Assembly (NCBI RefSeq): GCF_010892395.1
Contig: NZ_JAACKB010000181.1
Location: 1-13,173 of the forward strand
DNA from: Sulfurovum sp. bin170
GTDB lineage: Bacteria > Campylobacterota > Campylobacteria > Campylobacterales > Sulfurovaceae
Reading direction: 5' to 3'
DNA: 13,173 nt
Below, in pieces: positions 1 to 6,970 of the stretch; the stretch's first letter is position 1, and each line of letters starts with the position of its first letter. The translations under genes were made by a program, and so were the position numbers. The notes beneath the pieces were generated by a model. The model had not been told where the DNA came from, ran no database searches, and worked only from the letters and a program-made list of their open reading frames with translations.

Positions 1-805
1 AGATATAAAAAACATTATCTATTGAGTAATTAATTTCATTAACACTTTTCTCAAACTTATTCCACAAAGATATAAAATTCTCCTCTTCCAATTCATTCAA
101 AGCCATCTCATAGAGTCGAGCCTTAAAAATATCCGAATTTGATAGATTCAGTCCTCTATTATTAATAGTCTCAAATATAGTAAGAGCCTTCTCTCTAGCC
201 TCTTTTGCTGTACCATCTCCCGTCTCTATAGGAAGTAGAGAGACATCGTAAAGTAAAAAATCAACAAAATTTTCAATCTTCTCATATTGACTCATCTCCT
301 CTATCTCTGTATAAAAATAACAGAGATTTTGCATAAAAAGATTTTGCTCATCTATCTCTTTATTACATACATCACTATCCAAATTTAACTCTAAAACCTC
401 TTTATAAAAATGAGAGTTCATAACATAGTCACTAAATCTTAATCTCTCATCTTTAATTTTTTTGCTTCTCTCATCTACTATCCAAATGGCATTTTTGATA
501 TTGCTATTTTCACTATCAAAAGCCAAAAGAACTTTTAGGAGAAGAAGAAGTGTTGTCAATCTCTGTTGACCATCAATAACCTCAAACACATCTCTTGATT
601 CCACACTCCAAGCAAGAACAATATTTCCTAAAAAATATCCCTCTTTTTTCTCATTATAAAACTCTCTTTTTAGGTCTTCAAAAAGTTTTTTGCAGTGTTG
701 AAGTTGCCATGAGTATGGTCGTTGATAGGGAGGAATAAGATATTGGCATTTTCCCATAAATATATTATATATAGATTTCTGCTCTGCATTTAATGTTAAT
801 GCCAT
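1..805 (-). CDS. DUF262 domain protein (GmrS/ParB-like), 3' part missing
   Basis: The reading frame is open from the ATG at 805 to the left edge (268 codons seen) and continues outside. Three DUF262 signatures are visible: PPYQRPYSW (residues 25-33), the IDGQQRLTT block (77-85, DGQQR being the family's nucleotide-binding/hydrolysis motif), and FETINNRGLNLSNSDIFKAR (211-230). DUF262 is the ParB/Srx-like N-terminal domain of GmrSD-type modification-dependent restriction enzymes and of many uncharacterised proteins; a C-terminal HNH (DUF1524) domain is common but would lie off the window. An AAGGTG ribosome site precedes the ATG. The gene begins only 24 bp after trpD with no clear promoter between, so it may be read from the dapD-trpD operon. 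Domain call is firm; a defence role is inference from the family. Confidence 0.87.
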   Translation of the reverse strand, partial: MALTLNAEQKSIYNIFMGKCQYLIPPYQRPYSWQLQHCKKLFEDLKREFYNEKKEGYFLGNIVLAWSVESRDVFEVIDGQQRLTTLLLLLKVLLAFDSENSNIKNAIWIVDERSKKIKDERLRFSDYVMNSHFYKEVLELNLDSDVCNKEIDEQNLFMQNLCYFYTEIEEMSQYEKIENFVDFLLYDVSLLPIETGDGTAKEAREKALTIFETINNRGLNLSNSDIFKARLYEMALNELEEENFISLWNKFEKSVNEINYSIDNVFYI

Positions 806-829
806 ATTTTCACCTTTTCAATATTATAT

Positions 830-1807
830 CTATATTTTATTTGAAACCTTAGCTATCAACTCCAAATGCTCCTTCGCATCCCCACTATCAAGCCCATATC
901 TAGCAACTTCAAATGCCTCTTGCATATCACGAACACTACCATTAACAAACAGAGCAAATCCAGCATTTAACACCACAATATCTCTCTGTGCTTGTGTGGA
1001 TTTACCACTAAATATATTCTTTGTTATTAACGCATTATCAGTGGCATTTCCACCAAGTATCGCTTTCTTTGGAGCTAATTTAAATCCAAATCTCTCTGGC
1101 TCAATAATACCCCTAGATACTATATTATCTTGAACATAAGCAAATTGACTAGTCGTAGCCAAAGAGATTTCATCCATTCCATCATCGCTACTAACAACAA
1201 ATGCTCTATCAACACCAAGTTCCACTAACGCTTCTGCCATTCGCTCAATATAATCAGGAGAGAAAACACCCAAGAGGTAATTTTTTGCTCCTGCTGGATT
1301 TGTCAATGGTCCCAAAATATTAAAGATAGTTCGATGGTCAATTGATTTTCTAATTGGCATAATATGTTTCATGGCAGGATGATGATTCATGGCAAATATA
1401 AAACAGAAACCTGTCTCTTCTAACATCTTAAGCTGTTGAATTGGACTAAGATTGAGATTAATCCCCAAAGTCTCCAACGCATCAGCAGAACCTGAGTTGC
1501 TTGTGATACTTCTATTTCCATGTTTTGCCACTACTGAACCGAATGAAGCTAGAAGGAGTGAAACTGTTGTAGAGATATTAAAGCTTCCACTCTTGTCTCC
1601 ACCAGTTCCTACTATATCTATCGCTTGGTCTTGTAGCTCTTTTGATATTGGAAGTTTGATAGAGTGTTCACGCATAACCGATGCTGCTATGGCTATATCT
1701 TCAGAGGTTTCACCCTTTTTATATAGTTCTATCAAGAATTTTCTCGCATCTTGGGTAGATAGTTGATTGTTAAACAGTTTTTCAAATTTCTTTTTAGTAT
1801 CTATCAT
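830..1807 (-). CDS. trpD: Anthranilate phosphoribosyltransferase TrpD
   Basis: Transfers phosphoribose from PRPP to anthranilate, the second step of tryptophan synthesis from chorismate, in the cytoplasm. The 325 residues match the usual family length. Visible motifs in order: GTGGD (67-71, PRPP diphosphate binding), NIST (77-80), KHGNRS (95-100), SGSADALE (105-112), RTIFNILGPLTNPAG (159-173, anthranilate site) and the acidic DDGMDE metal site (208-213). The ATG at 1807 overlaps the upstream S4 gene's stop as ATGA, so the two are probably translationally coupled. No other trp gene is in the window, so trpD here is separated from the rest of its pathway, at least on this side. Confidence 0.97.
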   Translation of the reverse strand: MIDTKKKFEKLFNNQLSTQDARKFLIELYKKGETSEDIAIAASVMREHSIKLPISKELQDQAIDIVGTGGDKSGSFNISTTVSLLLASFGSVVAKHGNRSITSNSGSADALETLGINLNLSPIQQLKMLEETGFCFIFAMNHHPAMKHIMPIRKSIDHRTIFNILGPLTNPAGAKNYLLGVFSPDYIERMAEALVELGVDRAFVVSSDDGMDEISLATTSQFAYVQDNIVSRGIIEPERFGFKLAPKKAILGGNATDNALITKNIFSGKSTQAQRDIVVLNAGFALFVNGSVRDMQEAFEVARYGLDSGDAKEHLELIAKVSNKI

Positions 1808-2052
1808 AGCAACTCTTTAAAATATTCATCTTTTTGGCTTTTTGGGATAGTTTTCGTTGTAGGTACTTGCAAAACTTCGTAATGTTTAGCACCTTTTAGA
1901 TATTCAATTGTGACCTTATCGCCGATGCTCACCTGTTTACTAGCTTTTGCTTTCATATCATTAACAAAAACCACTCCACTCTTTACCATATCTGATGCTA
2001 CTGTTCTTCTTTTTATAACATTTACTGCTGCTAACCATTTATCTACTCGCAT
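1804..2052 (-). CDS. Small S4-domain RNA-binding protein
   Basis: An 82-residue protein that is almost entirely one S4 domain: MRVDKWLAAVNVIKRRTVAS, then SGVVFVNDMKAKASKQVSIGD, the loop-strand pattern by which ribosomal S4, Hsp15 (HslR) and pseudouridine synthases bind structured RNA. The start is the ATG at 2052 because an AAGGAG ribosome site lies 6 nt upstream. A longer frame beginning at TTG 2097 is open, but its extra 15 codons lie partly in an intergenic repeat and it has no better start signal. It ends in a 4-nt ATGA overlap with trpD. By size it could be an HslR-like protein acting on stalled 50S-nascent chain complexes, but the target RNA cannot be read from sequence. Confidence 0.87.
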   Translation of the reverse strand: MRVDKWLAAVNVIKRRTVASDMVKSGVVFVNDMKAKASKQVSIGDKVTIEYLKGAKHYEVLQVPTTKTIPKSQKDEYFKELL

Positions 2053-2071
2053 TTTTTGCTCCTTGGTTTTC

Positions 2072-2125
2072 GGAACCGATGGCTTTAGCCTCGCCAACTA
2101 TTTCGGGGCTGAAGCCTCCGATTCC
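2072..2125. repeat. Paired bulged-hairpin repeat (REP/BIME-like), copy R1
   Basis: A 54-bp imperfect palindrome in the gap between the 79-residue gene and the S4 gene. It consists of two inverted half-units. The plus-strand half starts GGAAC at 2072 and folds as CGA(t)GGC-TTTA-GCC-TCG. The minus-strand half starts GGAA at 2125 and folds as TCGG(a)GGC-TTCA-GCC-CCGA. Its first 26 nt match the start of the copy at 11703 at about 24 positions. It lies inside a leftward operon, so it would be transcribed and could affect mRNA processing or expression downstream; that is inference. Confidence 0.78.
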
Positions 2126-2132
2126 AAAAAAA

Positions 2133-2372
2133 TTATTGTTTAAACTCTTGTTCTGCTTGATTGGCTACCATCACTCCAATCATGGAGAGATTGTCACCAA
2201 CAATATGATTGGATTCTCTAAGCTCTTGGAGGGTCTGTTTAGCTTCTTTCATACCTGATTCAAACATTCCTGTATTAACAAGAGACTCCAAAGTATCTTT
2301 CATACTCTCTCCCTCTTCTCTCTTGGCAATTGCCAAAAGAAAAACTTGTTTAATTATATCCAACTCTTCCAT
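2133..2372 (-). CDS. Small conserved-looking protein of unknown function
   Basis: I do not recognise this 79-residue protein. It is soluble-looking and probably mostly helical, with acidic and basic residues mixed throughout (MEELDIIKQVFLLAIAKREE at the start, AEQEFKQ at the end), no signal peptide, no cysteine and no obvious catalytic motif. Its ATG shares one base with the dapD stop (TAATG), which argues for a real, translationally coupled gene. There is no strong ribosome site of its own. The context (after dapD, before the S4 gene and trpD) does not point clearly to a role. Confidence 0.78.
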   Translation of the reverse strand: MEELDIIKQVFLLAIAKREEGESMKDTLESLVNTGMFESGMKEAKQTLQELRESNHIVGDNLSMIGVMVANQAEQEFKQ

Positions 2373-3565
2373 TAGTGCAACTCTGCGTTAAGCTTAACTT
2401 CTCTAACACTTCTATTTACAACCATCTTACCTGTTGTTGAGTCTTGTCTAAAGTGAAGACCATTTAACCCTTGAAGTGCATCAGCTCTAAATATTCTATT
2501 ATCTTCAAGATTTGCTTCAGGATTTGCCTCATTTATCTTAGCCAACTCATCAGCAGAAATCTCAACTTTTGTTCCTGCAAAGATAGCAACGCCACCATCA
2601 ATAATACACGCATCACCAAGAGGAATACCACAAGTTGAATTTGCCCCAAGAAGTGTGTTTTCACCAATAGAGATAGGGTTGCCATCAGTTCCACTAAGCA
2701 CACCAAGGATACTAGCACCACCACCAATATCAGAACCAGCTCCAACAATTGCTGAACTAGAGATTCGACCCTCAACCATTACAGAACCTAGTGTTCCAGC
2801 GTTGAAGTTGATGTACGAAGCCCCAGGCATAACAGTTGTACCATCTGCTAGTTGAGCCCCCATTCGAACCTTTGAAGCCTCCAAAATTCTTGTATTGTCA
2901 GCAGGGATGATGTGTTGTAAGAATCTTGGGAATTTATCTACAGAATCAACAGCAGGATAAGTTCCGTTTAGTTTCATCTCAATCTCATTCTCTCGCAGAT
3001 ACTCCAACTCATAAGGAGTGTTTCCAACCCATGCCACATTGGAGAGGATTCCAAATGCACCATTAAGATTCATACTTCTTAGCTCTACTTTATTTTGAGA
3101 TAGAGCATATAACTTAAGATATACTGCCTCAACACTCTCTGGGTTCTCATCTGCAAATAGGAATGTGATTCTAAAGTTTTTAGCCAAATCTTCCATCTTT
3201 GATAGTGTTTTAATCACCTGAATATTTTTATGTACTGAACCTCTCGCCTCTCCCATAAACGGTGCAAATGCCAAGAGTGAATTTTTGACAAAATCATCAT
3301 TGATTGTTGCTACAAACTCTGACCCAGAAAAATCAACGCTACATCCTGACTCTTGAAGAGCTTTTACATATACAGCCGCCGAACCAAAGTTCTCACCCCA
3401 GTTGATAAGACCATAGTTCGCTTGTAAAACTTTGTCTGCACTTTTCTGACCTCTATCAACCCTAGCGATACCAAATCCTATCGGTTTTCTATAACCCTCC
3501 CCACTCTCTACCTCTGCTACTAGTGCCTTAAACTCTTCTACTGAACCTACTGTTTCAATTGCCAT
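2372..3565 (-). CDS. dapD: Tetrahydrodipicolinate N-succinyltransferase DapD (long form)
   Basis: Transfers a succinyl group from succinyl-CoA to tetrahydrodipicolinate in the succinylase branch of diaminopimelate/lysine synthesis, feeding peptidoglycan. The 397 residues match the long DapD of Campylobacter and Helicobacter and exceed the roughly 270 of E. coli. The N-terminal half is a family-specific domain. From about residue 235 the sequence turns into hexapeptide-type repeats rich in G, A, V and I (GAQLADGTTVMPGASYINFN, then GSVMVEGRISSSAIVGAG, SIGENTLLGANS), the left-handed beta helix of the acyltransferases. It starts at ATG 3565 after an AAAAAAGG site. It is the first gene of its operon, and dapA of the same pathway sits in the divergent operon. 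Confidence 0.96.
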   Translation of the reverse strand: MAIETVGSVEEFKALVAEVESGEGYRKPIGFGIARVDRGQKSADKVLQANYGLINWGENFGSAAVYVKALQESGCSVDFSGSEFVATINDDFVKNSLLAFAPFMGEARGSVHKNIQVIKTLSKMEDLAKNFRITFLFADENPESVEAVYLKLYALSQNKVELRSMNLNGAFGILSNVAWVGNTPYELEYLRENEIEMKLNGTYPAVDSVDKFPRFLQHIIPADNTRILEASKVRMGAQLADGTTVMPGASYINFNAGTLGSVMVEGRISSSAIVGAGSDIGGGASILGVLSGTDGNPISIGENTLLGANSTCGIPLGDACIIDGGVAIFAGTKVEISADELAKINEANPEANLEDNRIFRADALQGLNGLHFRQDSTTGKMVVNRSVREVKLNAELH

Positions 3566-3601
3566 ATTTTTTGCCTTTTTTCTCTAAATTATAATTTTGT
3601 G

Positions 3602-3607
3602 ATTATA
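3602..3607 (-). promoter_or_regulatory. -10 box of the dapD operon
   Basis: TATAAT on the minus strand, preceded by TCTGA, about 37 bp upstream of the dapD ATG. No convincing -35 box is seen, which is usual for sigma-70 promoters of Campylobacterota. A second TATAAT at 3593-3588 on the same strand lies close to the start and looks less likely. Confidence 0.6.
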
Positions 3608-3667
3608 TCAGATTTGGCTTATTGTTTTATTTGGTTTTTTATACTAAAAGAGTAAAACAAATTCTGA

Positions 3668-3673
3668 TATAAT
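3668..3673 (+). promoter_or_regulatory. -10 box of the pyrD operon
   Basis: TATAAT preceded by TCTGA, 28 bp before the pyrD TTG start. There is no clear -35 box. It would drive the pyrD, M16 peptidase, dapA and reductase operon. Confidence 0.62.
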
Positions 3674-3701
3674 TCGTTCAATAAAATATTTGGAGTATAC
3701 A

Positions 3702-4766
3702 TTGTCACTTTTCTCTTATCAAACTATAAAAAAAATTCTTTTCAGGCTAGACCCAGAGACAGCACACTCTATTGCGGGATTGGGACTTCGCTCTTTGGCT
3801 TATGCCCCTAGTATAATGCGAATGCTAAAAAATCACTATTTTGTGAGCAATCCTGTTCTATCTCAAACTCTTTTTGGAAAAAAATTTCAAAACCCTGTTG
3901 GATTGGCAGCAGGTTTTGATAAAAATGGTGAGTATATTACAGCTACACCGATACTTGGATTTGGGTACACAGAGATAGGCACTATCACACCAAAACCACA
4001 AGATGGCAATCCCAAACCTCGTCTCTTTAGGCTAAAAGAGGATAGGTCAATTCAAAATGCGATGGGATTTAACAACCATGGTGCAGAGTATATGCTCAAA
4101 CGACTCAACAAGCTCTACTTTTTTGACTATCCTATTGGTATTAATATCGGTAAAAATAAGTTAACGCAAGGGGATGAATCTTTGAGTGATTATGAGATGC
4201 TATTGCATATATTTAAAGATTATGGTGATTATATTGTTATAAATATCTCATCACCAAACACCCCTGGCTTAAGAAATCTTCAAAACAAGGAGTTTATCTT
4301 TGATATTTTCACAATGGCAAAAAAGATTACAGACAAACCCATATTGTTGAAAATTGCACCTGATATGGACGCAGAGGATGCAATTGAACTTTGTAAGACA
4401 GCAGTAGATGCAGGGGCTGAGGGGATTATTGCAACCAATACCACTGTCGACTACTCAGTTAGTAAAAATACAAAAGATTTTGGTGGAATCTCTGGAACTT
4501 TAGTTCGAGAAAAATCATTTAAGTTATTTCAAGCTATTGGAAAAGAGCTTTATGGAAAGACTACACTCATCGCTGTAGGTGGAATAGAGGATGCAGAGGA
4601 TGCCTATAGACGAATCAAAGCAGGTGCATCACTGGTTCAGATTCTTACTATGCTTATATATAATGGTCCTAAAATGGTCAAAGAGATAAATGAGGGGCTG
4701 ACAAAACTTATTGAGGCTGATGGATACTCTAATATCACAGAGGCTATAGGAGCTGATTATAGATGA
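3702..4766 (+). CDS. pyrD: Dihydroorotate dehydrogenase (quinone), class 2, PyrD
   Basis: Oxidises dihydroorotate to orotate with FMN and passes electrons to the quinone pool at the inner membrane face; fourth step of pyrimidine synthesis. The 354 residues include the class 2 N-terminal helical extension (FRLDPETAHSIAGLGLRSLA), then NPVGLAAGFDKNG (64-76), GTITPKPQDGNPKPRLFRL (93-111), NAMGFNN (119-125), the NISSPNTPGLRNLQ block with the class 2 catalytic serine (181-194), LLKIAPD (215-221), and the C-terminal GGIEDAEDA (293-301). The FMN-phosphate stretch reads VQILTMLIYNGP where VQIY is common. Start is taken as TTG 3702, 6 nt after a TTTGGAG ribosome site; an in-frame TTG at 3690 overlaps that site. 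Its stop overlaps the next gene as ATGA. Confidence 0.96.
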   Translation: MSLFSYQTIKKILFRLDPETAHSIAGLGLRSLAYAPSIMRMLKNHYFVSNPVLSQTLFGKKFQNPVGLAAGFDKNGEYITATPILGFGYTEIGTITPKPQDGNPKPRLFRLKEDRSIQNAMGFNNHGAEYMLKRLNKLYFFDYPIGINIGKNKLTQGDESLSDYEMLLHIFKDYGDYIVINISSPNTPGLRNLQNKEFIFDIFTMAKKITDKPILLKIAPDMDAEDAIELCKTAVDAGAEGIIATNTTVDYSVSKNTKDFGGISGTLVREKSFKLFQAIGKELYGKTTLIAVGGIEDAEDAYRRIKAGASLVQILTMLIYNGPKMVKEINEGLTKLIEADGYSNITEAIGADYR

Positions 4767-6076
4767 GAATTTTAACTAAATTTATAACTACAACAATATT
4801 ATTAACAGGGATTTTAATGGCAAATTCATTACCAACGCACTATACAAAAACGCTAGAGAATGGTTTAGAGGTGGTTGTAATACCGATGAAAAACAGGTCA
4901 AATGTTATCACAACAGATATTTTCTACAAAGTAGGAAGCCGAAATGAGGTGATGGGCAAAAGTGGCATCGCTCATATGTTGGAGCATCTAAACTTCAAAT
5001 CTACAAAGAACCTTGAAGCTGGTGAGTTTGATAAGATAGTAAAATCAAAAGGTGCAATAAACAACGCATCTACAAGCTTTGATTACACTAGTTATTTTAT
5101 CAAATCTTCTTCGCAAAACTTGCCAACTTCTATGGAGCTTTTTGCTGAACTAATGGAAAATCTGAACCTAAAAGATGATGAGTTTCAAGTAGAGCGAAAA
5201 GTAGTAGCCGAGGAGAGACGAGTACGAACAGATAATCCACCTATTGGTTATCTCTATTTTAGACTTTTTAACACACACTATGTCTCTCACCCATACCACT
5301 GGACACCAATTGGTTTTATGAATGATATTCAGACATGGACGATTGAGGATATTAGAGAGTTTCATGAGAAGTACTATCAGCCTAACAATGCGATTTTGGT
5401 AGTCACTGGTGATATAGACAAAGAGTCTGTATTCAAAGAGGCAGAGGCTAAATTTGGAAAGATTAAAAACAAAGTTAAGATTCCAGAGTGTAAACCTGTG
5501 GAGCCTTCGAGAGATGGTAGCATACGACAGGTTATATATAAAGATAACAATACAGTAGATACCATCGCTATTGCCTATCCTATTCCCAACTTTGAACACA
5601 AAGACCAAGTGGTACTCTCAGCCATCTCTGAGCTTATGAGTTCAGGTAAAAGTTCAAGATTACACAAAGAGCTTATAGATAACAAACAGATGGTCAACAC
5701 CGTTTATGGTTATAATATGGAGCTAACTGATGATGGTATATTTCTATTTATGGCGATAGCCAATCCAGATATTAAGATAGAAGATGTGGAAAAAGAGATA
5801 CTTGAAGAGATAGAGAAAATCAAAAAAGGTAGTGTGACCAAAGAGGAGTTGGATAAAGTTAAAATCAACTCCAAAGCAGACTTTGTCTATTCTCTCGAAA
5901 GCTCTTCAGATGTCAACTCACTATTTGGAAGCTATCTAGTGCGAGGAAATCTAAAACCTTTACTTGAATATGAAGAGAATTTAGATAAAATTACGCCTGA
6001 AATGGTCACAGAGGTAGCAAAAAAATACTTCAACAACGACCTAGCTACAACACTAATACTTAGGAAAAGCAGATGA
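4763..6076 (+). CDS. Secreted M16-family zinc metallopeptidase
   Basis: A pitrilysin/insulinase-type (M16) peptidase of 437 residues. Residues 1-20 form a signal peptide (basic start, hydrophobic core, cleavage likely after LMA), so it probably acts in the periplasm. The inverted zinc motif HxxEH is intact as HMLEH (71-75), and the third ligand is in the VVAEERR block about 76 residues later (E150/E151). The C-terminal inactive-type M16 domain follows, so this is a two-domain subunit of common size. The gene is joined to both pyrD and dapA by 4-nt ATGA overlaps, and the same neighbours are found in C. jejuni (Cj0804-Cj0806, from memory). The substrate is unknown, and why it sits with biosynthetic genes is unclear. 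Confidence 0.93.
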   Translation: MRILTKFITTTILLTGILMANSLPTHYTKTLENGLEVVVIPMKNRSNVITTDIFYKVGSRNEVMGKSGIAHMLEHLNFKSTKNLEAGEFDKIVKSKGAINNASTSFDYTSYFIKSSSQNLPTSMELFAELMENLNLKDDEFQVERKVVAEERRVRTDNPPIGYLYFRLFNTHYVSHPYHWTPIGFMNDIQTWTIEDIREFHEKYYQPNNAILVVTGDIDKESVFKEAEAKFGKIKNKVKIPECKPVEPSRDGSIRQVIYKDNNTVDTIAIAYPIPNFEHKDQVVLSAISELMSSGKSSRLHKELIDNKQMVNTVYGYNMELTDDGIFLFMAIANPDIKIEDVEKEILEEIEKIKKGSVTKEELDKVKINSKADFVYSLESSSDVNSLFGSYLVRGNLKPLLEYEENLDKITPEMVTEVAKKYFNNDLATTLILRKSR

Positions 6077-6969
6077 GCAATTTAATCACAGGTGCAACAA
6101 CAGCACTGATTACACCATTCAAAAATGGTACACTAGATGAGGCAACTTATGGAAAACTAATCCAGAGACAGATTGACAACGACATAGATGCTGTCTGTCC
6201 TGTGGGAACAACAGGAGAGAGTGCAACGCTCACTCACGATGAACACAAAAGATGTATTGAGATTGCAGTAGAGGTCTGTAGAGGAACCCAGACAAAAGTA
6301 CTTGCAGGTGCAGGAAGCAATGCAACACATGAGGCGATAGATATTGCAAGACATGCAGAGGCTTGTGGGGTTGATGCGATATTTTCTGTGAGTCCATACT
6401 ACAACAAACCGAGCCAAGAGGGGCTATATCAACACTACAAAGCGATTGCAAAATCGGTAGAGTTACCATTTATGCTCTATAATGTACCAGGGAGAACAGG
6501 TGTAGATATAGAGGCTGATACGGTATGTAGACTCTTTGATGATGTAGAGAATATTTTTGGAATCAAAGAGGCGACAGGCTCTATAGAGAGAACCGTTGAG
6601 CTTCTAGCCAAGAGACCTGACCTCTATGTTTTCTCTGGTGATGATGCTATTGATTACCCAATTCTTGCCAATGGAGGAAAAGGTATCACTTCAGTTACAG
6701 CCAATCTACTGCCAAAACTAAAAGCAGAACTGGCTCATACGGCACTAAGAGGTGAGTTAAAGCAGTCAAAAGCGATTAATGATATGCTCTATCCTGTGAA
6801 TAAAGTACTTTTTTGTGAGAGTAATCCTATCCCTATCAAGGCGGCAATGTATATCGTAGGGCTTATTGATACCTTGGAGTATAGACTTCCTTTGGTTGCA
6901 CCAAGTGTTGAAAATATGGATTTGATTGAAGATGTTCTAAAGCAGTGTAATTTCGAGGGTATGAACTAA
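6073..6969 (+). CDS. dapA: 4-hydroxy-tetrahydrodipicolinate synthase DapA
   Basis: Condenses pyruvate with aspartate semialdehyde, the first committed step of diaminopimelate and lysine synthesis. The 298-residue TIM-barrel protein shows GTTGES (45-50, with the catalytic threonines), SPYYNKP (107-113), YNVPGRT (136-142, catalytic Tyr136 and carboxylate-binding Arg141) and GIKEATGS (163-170) with Lys165 as the Schiff-base lysine. The ATG is in an ATGA overlap with the M16 gene, and an AGGA ribosome site sits 7 nt upstream. With dapD across the divergent promoter, two steps of lysine synthesis bracket this locus. Confidence 0.97.
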   Translation: MSNLITGATTALITPFKNGTLDEATYGKLIQRQIDNDIDAVCPVGTTGESATLTHDEHKRCIEIAVEVCRGTQTKVLAGAGSNATHEAIDIARHAEACGVDAIFSVSPYYNKPSQEGLYQHYKAIAKSVELPFMLYNVPGRTGVDIEADTVCRLFDDVENIFGIKEATGSIERTVELLAKRPDLYVFSGDDAIDYPILANGGKGITSVTANLLPKLKAELAHTALRGELKQSKAINDMLYPVNKVLFCESNPIPIKAAMYIVGLIDTLEYRLPLVAPSVENMDLIEDVLKQCNFEGMN

Positions 6970-6970
6970 T

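Larger units (their letters stand above)
3602..3673. promoter_or_regulatory. Inverted repeat spanning the divergent dapD/pyrD promoters
   Basis: The left arm ATTATATCAGATTTG (3602-3616) and the right arm CAAATTCTGATATAAT (3658-3673) are inverted copies, differing by one inserted base; the outer 11 bp are perfect. A nearby nested pair, TTGTTTTA (3622-3629) and TAAAACAA (3653-3660), is also perfect. Each outer arm contains the -10 box of one divergent operon. This may be a shared operator or simply two similar AT-rich promoters. Confidence 0.4.

Noticed and set aside
2053..2097. TTG-initiated N-terminal extension of the S4 protein
   Set aside because: Part of the extension is encoded by the intergenic hairpin repeat, and an AAGGAG site sits at the right distance before ATG 2052, where the family's normal N-terminus begins.
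2072..2125. CRISPR repeat
   Set aside because: The palindromes occur singly or in inverted pairs, not as regularly spaced direct repeats, and no cas gene is present.
3566..3701. Lysine riboswitch or other structured leader ahead of dapD or pyrD
   Set aside because: The leaders implied by the -10 boxes are only about 20-30 nt, too short for a riboswitch, and no such fold is seen.
5168..5608. A 146-codon open frame on the minus strand inside the M16 peptidase gene
   Set aside because: It lies wholly antisense to a gene with intact motifs, has no recognisable domain and an odd composition, and is best read as a shadow frame.
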